Part shown: positions 1 to 5,060 of the stretch, one piece after another | Layout of the letters: each line of letters opens with the position of its first letter | Numbering within the stretch: the first letter of the stretch is position 1 | Assembly: GCA_945637645.1 (NCBI GenBank) | Contig: CALZDK010000098.1 | Coordinates: 1-7,358, forward strand | Source of the DNA: an uncultured Prevotella sp. | Lineage (GTDB): Bacteria; Bacteroidota; Bacteroidia; Bacteroidales; Bacteroidaceae | Direction of reading: 5' to 3' | Length of the DNA stretch: 7,358 nucleotides | Translations under genes and position numbers: made by a program | Notes under the pieces: model-generated | The model's database searches: none | The model's input: only the letters and a program-made list of their open reading frames with translations | What the model was told of the DNA's origin: nothing

Positions 1-374
1 TAAACACCGGTGGAGAGCAGTGTGAACCAAAGAAAATACTCCTTGGTCAGTGGCTTGAGCTGCCATGAGGCAAACGTACCGGTGAACACTATGATGCTCG
101 AAAGCAGAAGCATGACAACAGAGATGCCGTCAACACCCACCGAATAGGCAATGTTCAACGGACGGAACCAAGGTGTGCTATAGGTGAAGAGCATCACGTC
201 GGTATTTCCTGCATTACGTGCCTGAATGAAAGCCAACGTAAGCCATATAGAGAGCAGAAGCAAGCATGACGAACCTGCCACCATCACTCCACGCACCTGA
301 TTGAGATTGCGCGACAACCAAAGGCCGAGCAACATCACTACAGGAATCAATACGAATAAACTTAATATACTCAT
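1..374 (-). CDS. nuoM: NADH-quinone oxidoreductase subunit M, N-terminal part (cut by window edge)
   Basis: Only the first 124 codons are in the window; the gene runs off the left edge. The ATG is at 374-372, and translation starts MSILSLFVLIPVV, a hydrophobic first helix typical of NuoM. Residues 77-85 (YSVGVDGIS) match the conserved antiporter-like motif before the third helix of NuoM, and three to four membrane segments are visible (about 4-20, 30-50, 84-102, 112-124). NuoM is one of the three Mrp antiporter-like proton-translocating subunits of the complex I membrane arm. It follows nuoL after an unusually long 130-bp gap filled by an inverted repeat. The leader just before the ATG is A-rich (AAATATAAAGAAC) with no good Shine-Dalgarno. 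NuoL and NuoN are homologous alternatives, but position after nuoL and the N-terminus favour NuoM. Confidence 0.95.
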   Translation of the reverse strand, partial: MSILSLFVLIPVVMLLGLWLSRNLNQVRGVMVAGSSCLLLLSIWLTLAFIQARNAGNTDVMLFTYSTPWFRPLNIAYSVGVDGISVVMLLLSSIIVFTGTFASWQLKPLTKEYFLWFTLLSTGV

Positions 375-390
375 TGTTCTTTATATTTTT

Positions 391-494
391 GTTGACGAGT
401 TTACAAATTGATGAGTTTACAAGTTATTACTTGTACTCCAATCTTCTTGTCCTACTATCAACTTGTTTACTTGTCAACTTGTTTACTTGTCAAC
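391..494. repeat. Inverted repeat built from 16-bp tandem duplications in the nuoL-nuoM gap
   Basis: Two 34-bp arms, 391-424 and 461-494, are inverted copies of each other with 26 of 34 positions matching by hand count, around a 36-bp spacer. The right arm is two exact copies of ACTTGTTTACTTGTCA (461-476, 477-492) plus AC. The left arm is two near copies of the reverse-complement unit (392-407 and 408-423, two differences). Each 16-mer is itself two octamers of the form ACTTGTNN. At the inner edge, ACAAGT/ACTTGT (419-424 and 429-434) forms a small perfect 6-bp stem with a 4-base loop. In the minus-strand transcript the whole element could fold into one long imperfect hairpin between nuoL and nuoM. 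No U-run follows the hairpin on that strand, so it does not look like an intrinsic terminator. Its function is unknown. Confidence 0.85.
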
Positions 495-504
495 TTATAA
501 ATAA

Positions 505-2496
505 TTATATTGCCAACAGTATAAGTGCCAAAGCTACCGAGCCAGTGAGGAACCAAACGGCATACTGACGAACGTCGCCGTTCTGCCAAGGACGTATTGT
601 CTCTCCAGCCTCGTTGGCACTCCATGCCATGAAGTTGAACGTGCCGTCGATGACGTGGCGGTCAAACCATGCTATTGGAGTTGATACACAACGGAAAATT
701 ATCTTGTGGGTCACATACTGATAAACCTCGTCCATATAGAAACGCTTGTAGGCTGCACGATGCAGCTTCGGGAACGTTTTGTAAAGACGGTCGGCGATAG
801 GCTGCTGCTCACCTTTATATATATAGGTGGCAAGGCAGATGCTCGCAATGGCTATCACTGTTGATGTTGCGGCTACCTGAAGGTCGAAGTGGATGGTGTA
901 ATCCTGACCATTGGCAGTCACAAAACTACCGAAAGAACCTCCAAGACCGGCAAAGCCGGCTATCGTGGTGTAGATACCGACACCTACCGTGATGACACAA
1001 AGCACAATGAGTGGAACGGTCATTGTAAGAGGTGCCTCGTGTGGAGTGTGGTGAGCATGAAGTTCCTTGTTCTCTGTTCCCCAGAAGATGCCGTAGTAGA
1101 GACGGAACATATAGAACGCCGTCATTGCTGCAACACCTGTCATTATCCAGCCAACCAGCGGACTGTACTGGAAACATGCGGTGATAATCTCGTCCTTGGA
1201 GCTGAAGCCCGAAAGGAACGGAATACCTGCAATGGCAAGACAGGAGATTAGGAAGGTGATGTGGGTTACCGGCATATACTTGCGCAAGCCACCCATTGCA
1301 GACATCTCATTGCTATGAACAGCATGGATGATACAACCGGCGCCAAGGAACAGACAAGCCTTGAACATGGCATGGGTGAAGAGATGGAACATTGATGCCA
1401 TATAGCCAAGAGAGCCGTGGGCATCGATAACCTCACCGTGGTGACCTGGCAAGCAAACGCCCAATGCCACCATCATGAACGCTATCTGTGAAATGGTAGA
1501 GAAGGCGAGCACACGCTTGATGTCGCTCTGGGCACAAGCCACGGCTGCAGCATAGAATGCGGTGAACACACCCACCCATACAACGATGCTCATCTGACCC
1601 GGTGCATACTCTATCCAAAGAGGGAACAGACGTGCTATCTGGAACACTCCGGCAACAACCATAGTGGCAGCGTGGATAAGTGCACTGACAGGAGTAGGAC
1701 CTTCCATAGCATCCGGCAACCAGATATGAAGTGGGAACATGGCTGACTTACCAGCACCACCGATGAACATCAGCACAAGGGCTGTTGGAAGGATGAAACC
1801 GCCCGCTGCCACTGCCTTGGCTGTATCCACTGGAATAAACGGTGTGGCACCGGCAGCCATCTGAAGGTTCTCAACAAACGAGAACGAGAACGACTGGGTG
1901 TAATAGCCGAAGATGAGAATACCGATGAGGAAGAACAAGTCGGCAAAACGGGTTACAATAAACGCCTTCTTAGAGGCTGCCACTGCTGCATGCAAAGGAT
2001 AGTAGAATCCTATGAGCAGATAAGAGCTGACACCCACAAGCTCCCAGAAAAGATACATCTGGAAGATGTTTGTAGCTACTACCAAGCCAAGCATCGACAT
2101 AGTGAAGAGCGAAAGGAAAGCGTAGTAGCGCTGGAATCCCTTTTCGCCGTGCATATAGCCAAACGAATAGATGTGGACCATAAGGCTGACCGTGGAGATG
2201 ACTATGAGCATCATTGCCGATATAGGGTCGATCATGAAGCCAAGGTCGAAATGCAGGTCGCCGAGAGGCAGCCATGTGAAGTTGAATGGCACTATTGTCG
2301 GATAAGCTCCATCAGCACAGCGTGGGCCGAAGAAATAGCTGAACGCCGTGATATACGAGAGCACTGTGACGATACCCAACGACGTGGTGCCGATGAGTCC
2401 AGCCACCTTGTGCGACATCTTCATACCTGCCAATCCCAGGATCACAAAGGAGAAGAGAGGCAGAAGAAGTATGAGAAAAACATAACTATATTCCAT
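505..2496 (-). CDS. nuoL: NADH-quinone oxidoreductase subunit L, proton-translocating antiporter-like subunit
   Basis: The protein is 663 residues, somewhat longer than E. coli NuoL (about 613). NuoL is the distal membrane-arm subunit; it moves protons and holds the long lateral helix that lies along the arm. Family landmarks are clear: the first antiporter glutamate in FWELVGVSSYLLIGFYY (Glu152), the channel lysine in GGAGKSAMFPLHIWLPDAM (Lys250), HAMFKACLFLGAG (Lys379) and FSSKDEI (Lys434). The conserved stretch at about 585-625 (YMDEVYQ to HVIDGTFN) leads into the C-terminal lateral-helix region, and a last hydrophobic helix ends at residue 663. I chose the ATG at 2496 (MEYSYVF) over an in-frame TTG three codons upstream at 2505; related proteins start with MEY as I recall. 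The gene starts 9 nt after nuoK with no visible Shine-Dalgarno, so translation may be coupled. It ends with TAA, before the repeat-filled gap to nuoM. Confidence 0.97.
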   Translation of the reverse strand: MEYSYVFLILLLPLFSFVILGLAGMKMSHKVAGLIGTTSLGIVTVLSYITAFSYFFGPRCADGAYPTIVPFNFTWLPLGDLHFDLGFMIDPISAMMLIVISTVSLMVHIYSFGYMHGEKGFQRYYAFLSLFTMSMLGLVVATNIFQMYLFWELVGVSSYLLIGFYYPLHAAVAASKKAFIVTRFADLFFLIGILIFGYYTQSFSFSFVENLQMAAGATPFIPVDTAKAVAAGGFILPTALVLMFIGGAGKSAMFPLHIWLPDAMEGPTPVSALIHAATMVVAGVFQIARLFPLWIEYAPGQMSIVVWVGVFTAFYAAAVACAQSDIKRVLAFSTISQIAFMMVALGVCLPGHHGEVIDAHGSLGYMASMFHLFTHAMFKACLFLGAGCIIHAVHSNEMSAMGGLRKYMPVTHITFLISCLAIAGIPFLSGFSSKDEIITACFQYSPLVGWIMTGVAAMTAFYMFRLYYGIFWGTENKELHAHHTPHEAPLTMTVPLIVLCVITVGVGIYTTIAGFAGLGGSFGSFVTANGQDYTIHFDLQVAATSTVIAIASICLATYIYKGEQQPIADRLYKTFPKLHRAAYKRFYMDEVYQYVTHKIIFRCVSTPIAWFDRHVIDGTFNFMAWSANEAGETIRPWQNGDVRQYAVWFLTGSVALALILLAI

Positions 2497-2505
2497 AACG
2501 CTCAA

Positions 2506-2814
2506 TTAGAATTTCAAGTTTTGAATACTGTTCACTTGGTCGCTGTGGAAGCGGTGGTAAACATTGATTATTATCGCTATAGCCACTGCAGCCTCAGCAG
2601 CACTCACTCCGATGGAAAAGAGCGTCATGAAGAAGCCCTCAAGCTGGTCAGGGTGAAGCAGACGGTTGAAAGCTGCGAAATTGATGTCAACGGCATTGAG
2701 CACAAACTCAACGGAGATGAGCATAGCTATCAGGTTGCGGCGGGTTACGAAACCGAAGACGCCGATAAAGAACAAAAGTGCTGACAGCACAAAATAACAT
2801 TCTACTGGTACCAT
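2506..2814 (-). CDS. nuoK: NADH-quinone oxidoreductase subunit K
   Basis: This 102-residue protein matches the usual length of NuoK (about 100) and has three membrane helices (about 6-23, 28-48, 60-86). NuoK is the MrpC-like membrane-arm subunit and provides glutamates for the chain of charged residues linking quinone reduction to proton movement. Both key glutamates are in place: Glu36 in MLISVEFVLNAVDINFAAF and Glu74 in SAAEAAVAIAI, matching E. coli Glu36 and Glu72. The RRN at 25-27 before the second helix is also typical. The start lies 1 nt after the nuoJ stop, with a good AAGGAG sequence inside the end of nuoJ. The stop is 9 nt before the nuoL ATG. Confidence 0.97.
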   Translation of the reverse strand: MVPVECYFVLSALLFFIGVFGFVTRRNLIAMLISVEFVLNAVDINFAAFNRLLHPDQLEGFFMTLFSIGVSAAEAAVAIAIIINVYHRFHSDQVNSIQNLKF

Positions 2815-2815
2815 A

Positions 2816-3346
2816 TTACTTTGTCTCCTTTTCTTTTCTTGATACTACAATACCACCGATGATACAAGCCAACAGGAACACAGAGATGAACTCGAACGGG
2901 AGAACATACTGATACTTGCCGGCACCCATCAGGGCGTTACCTATCACGTCCATCGACACTTCCCCACCCTCGTCTGCCATGCAGCAGGCACTGCTGATAA
3001 GGCGGTTCTTAACCACAATGCCGAGAACCACAGCCAGTCCGATGACTGACAACAACAGACCGCGGACAATGCTCTTCAGCTTCATATTCTCTACGGCACC
3101 TTCCAGCGCACGCTTGTTGACAAGCTGAATGGCGAAGATGAAAATCATCGTCACACCACCGGCATATACAGCTATCTGCGCCGCTCCAAGGAAGGTGTAA
3201 TCAAGCAGGAAGTAAAGGCCTGCCACACCGAAGAGGACGACGAGCATGTAGGTCGCAGAACGCATGATGCGCTTGGTGGTGACACTTAACAGTGCAGCAC
3301 CTACAATAACTATTGCAAAAATGCAAAACATTACGATATTTGCCAT
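2816..3346 (-). CDS. nuoJ: NADH-quinone oxidoreductase subunit J
   Basis: The 176-residue membrane protein has five predicted helices (about 2-20, 29-47, 52-76, 94-112, 148-168), as expected for NuoJ (E. coli 184). NuoJ packs against NuoA, NuoH and NuoK; its third helix changes shape during turnover. That helix is recognisable as LGAAQIAVYAGGVTMIFIF (53-71), with the conserved Tyr-x-Gly. The last helix is preceded by YVLPFEFISVFLL (147-159), close to the family's YLLPFE motif. The loop of about 35 residues between helices 4 and 5 contains a Cys-Cys pair (121-122) and an acidic patch, and is poorly conserved in the family. The start is 18 nt downstream of nuoI with GGAGG about 12 nt before the ATG. 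Confidence 0.96.
   Translation of the reverse strand: MANIVMFCIFAIVIVGAALLSVTTKRIMRSATYMLVVLFGVAGLYFLLDYTFLGAAQIAVYAGGVTMIFIFAIQLVNKRALEGAVENMKLKSIVRGLLLSVIGLAVVLGIVVKNRLISSACCMADEGGEVSMDVIGNALMGAGKYQYVLPFEFISVFLLACIIGGIVVSRKEKETK
2825..2830 (-). promoter_or_regulatory. Ribosome binding site of nuoK
   Basis: AAGGAG on the minus strand inside the last codons of nuoJ, 10 nt before the nuoK ATG at 2814. Because nuoK starts 1 nt after the nuoJ stop, it would act within a coupled junction. Confidence 0.6.
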
Positions 3347-3358
3347 ATTCTTTTAAGT

Positions 3359-3363
3359 CCTCC
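3359..3363 (-). promoter_or_regulatory. Possible ribosome binding site of nuoJ
   Basis: GGAGG on the minus strand in the 18-nt nuoI-nuoJ gap, about 12 nt before the nuoJ ATG. The spacing is longer than ideal, so its use is uncertain. Confidence 0.5.
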
Positions 3364-3364
3364 C

Positions 3365-3889
3365 TTACTTTGTTTTAGTGTTGAACTTACCTATGGTCAG
3401 TGGCGCACCACCATCGAGAATGTTTGGCAACGAACTCTTGTAGTCCTCCTTGTCGAGATGGAGCACAAGGCTCTCGCGCTCGAAAGTGGAGTTCTCAAAG
3501 TCGTTGGTAAACTCTATGGCGCCAAAGTTGCAGGCATTGACACACAACTGACAGAACATACAGTCGCCAAGGTCGTACTGATAGTCAACCAACTGGCGTT
3601 TCTTTTTGCCTTCCTCTGTGGTCACCATCTGAGATGTTATCTTTATGGTGCCGTTAGGACAGGTCTTCTCGCAAAGTGTACATGCCGTACACTTCACAGA
3701 ACCATCCTCGTTGCGTAGCATCACCAAGCGACCGCGATGGCGTTTAGCCACATGGAGGGTAGTCTTGCGGTTTTCAGGGTATTGCTCGGTTGACTTTGGC
3801 GTGAAATATTCCTTCCAGGTAATCTTCATACCCGTAGCCAAGGTCTTCAATCCTTCTGCAATACCTCCGAAATATGATTTATTGCTCAT
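3365..3889 (-). CDS. nuoI: NADH-quinone oxidoreductase subunit I, 2x[4Fe-4S] ferredoxin-like subunit
   Basis: This 174-residue subunit carries clusters N6a and N6b, the wire from the input module to NuoB. Both ligand sets are complete: Cys67, Cys70, Cys73, Cys77 in CTACTLCEKTCPNGTI and Cys110, Cys113, Cys116, Cys120 in CMFCQLCVNACNFGAI. The residue after the fourth Cys of the second motif is Asn121 rather than the usual Pro. The N-terminus (about 1-30) has the amphipathic character by which NuoI sits on the membrane arm, and the region at 40-60 (ENRKTTLHVAKRHRGRLVML) matches the family's segment before the first cluster. The ATG at 3889 follows an AT-rich 40-bp gap containing an octamer repeat, without a Shine-Dalgarno. 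With NuoG absent from this operon, NuoI may be the entry point for electrons from a small carrier (inference). Confidence 0.97.
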   Translation of the reverse strand: MSNKSYFGGIAEGLKTLATGMKITWKEYFTPKSTEQYPENRKTTLHVAKRHRGRLVMLRNEDGSVKCTACTLCEKTCPNGTIKITSQMVTTEEGKKKRQLVDYQYDLGDCMFCQLCVNACNFGAIEFTNDFENSTFERESLVLHLDKEDYKSSLPNILDGGAPLTIGKFNTKTK

Positions 3890-3898
3890 AAAAACTAT

Positions 3899-3925
3899 AA
3901 TTCTTTAATCTTTTAATTCTTTAAT
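3899..3925. repeat. AT-rich octamer direct repeat in the nuoH-nuoI gap
   Basis: The 11-mer AATTCTTTAAT occurs twice, at 3899-3909 and 3915-3925, exactly 16 bp apart. Read as octamers the stretch is AATTCTTT, AATCTTTT, AATTCTTT, so the period is 8 bp, the same as in the ACTTGTNN repeats of the other gaps though the sequence differs. It fills most of the 40-bp nuoH-nuoI gap. No gene product or known binding site is evident. Confidence 0.7.
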
Positions 3926-3929
3926 ATTA

Positions 3930-5015
3930 TCAGAAGTGCCAGCCGAAAGCCACCACTATTGTCATCAGTATAAGATTGATAAGACACAGTGGCATAAGGT
4001 ATTTCCACTCAAGAGTTAGAATTTGGTCGATGCGCAGACGGGGGAATGTCCAACGTATCCACATCAGCACCCAAACCAAGGCGAATGTCTTGCCAAGGAA
4101 CCATACGATGCCAGGTATGTAGTTCATCACTGCGTCGAAGCCCTCGATACCAACATTCACCGGTGCCCAACCGCCAAGGAATACCGTTGCGCCGATGGCT
4201 GCTATCACAAAGAGGTTGAGATACTCGGCAAGGTAGAAATAGCCGAATCCCATACCGCTATACTCTGTGTGGTAACCTGCCGTAAGCTCACTCTCCGCCT
4301 CTGCAAGGTCGAACGGACCACGGTTTGCCTCTGCATTACCTGCCACGAGGAAAACCAAGAAGGCGATTATGGCTGGAATGTGACCACGGAAGATGAGCCA
4401 GTTCCAAGGACCTGTCTGTGCCTCAACTATGCCCGACATCTGCATTGTGCCAGTGAGTATCACCGCTGTTATGAGGCATAGACAGAGCGACATCTCGTAG
4501 GAAATCATCTGCACTGCACCACGCATGGCGGAAACCACCGAATACTTGTTGTTACTTCCCCAACCGGCAAGGAAAACACCGATTACACCGATGCTCGACA
4601 CTGCCGTAAGGAGGAAAATGCCAACATTGAAGTCAAGCACGGCGGCTCCCTTGTTCCATGGAAGGAAAGAGAAAGTACCCACCGAAGCTGCTATGACAAA
4701 CAGAGGGGCTATGAAATAGAGGAACTTGTCAGCCTTGTCAACAGAGAAAATCTCCTTGATGAGCATCTTCAGCACGTCGGCAAACACCTGGAACACACCC
4801 CAAGGACCTACACGCATAGGACCGAGGCGGCACTGGAAGTAGGCACACACCTTACGCTCCATGAATATCAAGATAATGGCAAGTACGGCATAGGCCAAAA
4901 GGATTCCCACGCCCACAAGCACACACTCGATAAGTATCGACCAAAAGTCTCCAAGCCCCAATGTCTGGCGCAGGAAACTGTCGAACCATGTTGTTACTAT
5001 ACTAAAATCAAACAT
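3930..5015 (-). CDS. nuoH: NADH-quinone oxidoreductase subunit H, quinone-site membrane subunit
   Basis: The 361-residue protein is a little longer than E. coli NuoH (325). NuoH joins the membrane arm to the peripheral arm and lines the quinone channel together with NuoB and the NuoD domain. About eight helices are visible (30-52, 98-118, 130-150, 165-188, 208-226, 262-282, 305-322, 340-358). The first cytoplasmic loop motif is FMERKVCAYFQCRLGPMRVG (51-70). The acidic quinone-channel loop is clear: ANRGPFDLAEAESELTAGYH (230-249) followed by TEYSG (250-254), with Glu229, Asp236, Glu239, Glu241 and Glu243. Gly233 and Ala238 replace more common Ala/Thr and Pro, small changes that I would not read as functional loss. 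The ATG at 5015 follows a 44-bp gap after nuoCD, exactly where nuoE, nuoF and nuoG would lie in a 14-gene operon. The leader before the start is A-rich. Confidence 0.97.
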   Translation of the reverse strand: MFDFSIVTTWFDSFLRQTLGLGDFWSILIECVLVGVGILLAYAVLAIILIFMERKVCAYFQCRLGPMRVGPWGVFQVFADVLKMLIKEIFSVDKADKFLYFIAPLFVIAASVGTFSFLPWNKGAAVLDFNVGIFLLTAVSSIGVIGVFLAGWGSNNKYSVVSAMRGAVQMISYEMSLCLCLITAVILTGTMQMSGIVEAQTGPWNWLIFRGHIPAIIAFLVFLVAGNAEANRGPFDLAEAESELTAGYHTEYSGMGFGYFYLAEYLNLFVIAAIGATVFLGGWAPVNVGIEGFDAVMNYIPGIVWFLGKTFALVWVLMWIRWTFPRLRIDQILTLEWKYLMPLCLINLILMTIVVAFGWHF

Positions 5016-5026
5016 TTTTTCTTCTT

Positions 5027-5060
5027 TTTGTATTACAAATACTTGTCAACTCGTCAACTT
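5027..5060. repeat. Octamer repeat and small palindrome in the nuoCD-nuoH gap
   Basis: Positions 5041-5060 read ACTTGTCA, ACTCGTCA, ACTT, an 8-bp periodic repeat of the same ACTTGTNN family as the nuoL-nuoM element. Next to it, TTTGTATTACAAA (5027-5039) is a perfect 6-bp dyad around one central base. The repeat touches the first base of the complement of the nuoCD stop codon (5060-5062), so it begins right where nuoCD translation ends. No gene fits in this gap. Confidence 0.75.

Noticed and set aside
391..494. Intrinsic terminator at the end of nuoL
   Set aside because: The dyad is AT-rich and imperfect, and on the minus strand it is followed by an A-rich stretch rather than a T-run, with nuoM starting directly after.
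461..494. TTGACA sequences on the minus strand as -35 promoter boxes
   Set aside because: They arise from the ACTTGTCA repeat unit. Bacteroidetes use a different promoter consensus (TAnnTTTG near -7), and no convincing match was found at a suitable place in the gap.
391..494. CRISPR array
   Set aside because: The repeat units are 8/16 bp and abut each other with no unique spacers of constant length.
374..568. Small plus-strand open frame over the nuoL-nuoM gap
   Set aside because: Its hydrophobic, Leu- and Thr-rich product comes from reading the ACTTGTTT repeats as codons, and its ends overlap nuoM and nuoL antisense.
1990..2784. A 264-codon open frame on the plus strand
   Set aside because: It runs antisense across the start of nuoL and most of nuoK. 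The product is rich in Glu, His and Arg in the manner of an antisense shadow of membrane protein genes.
4023..4481. Plus-strand open frame, plus others at 889-1251 and 5378-5848
   Set aside because: All are antisense to well-supported nuo genes, with no leader, no domain and no gap to occupy.
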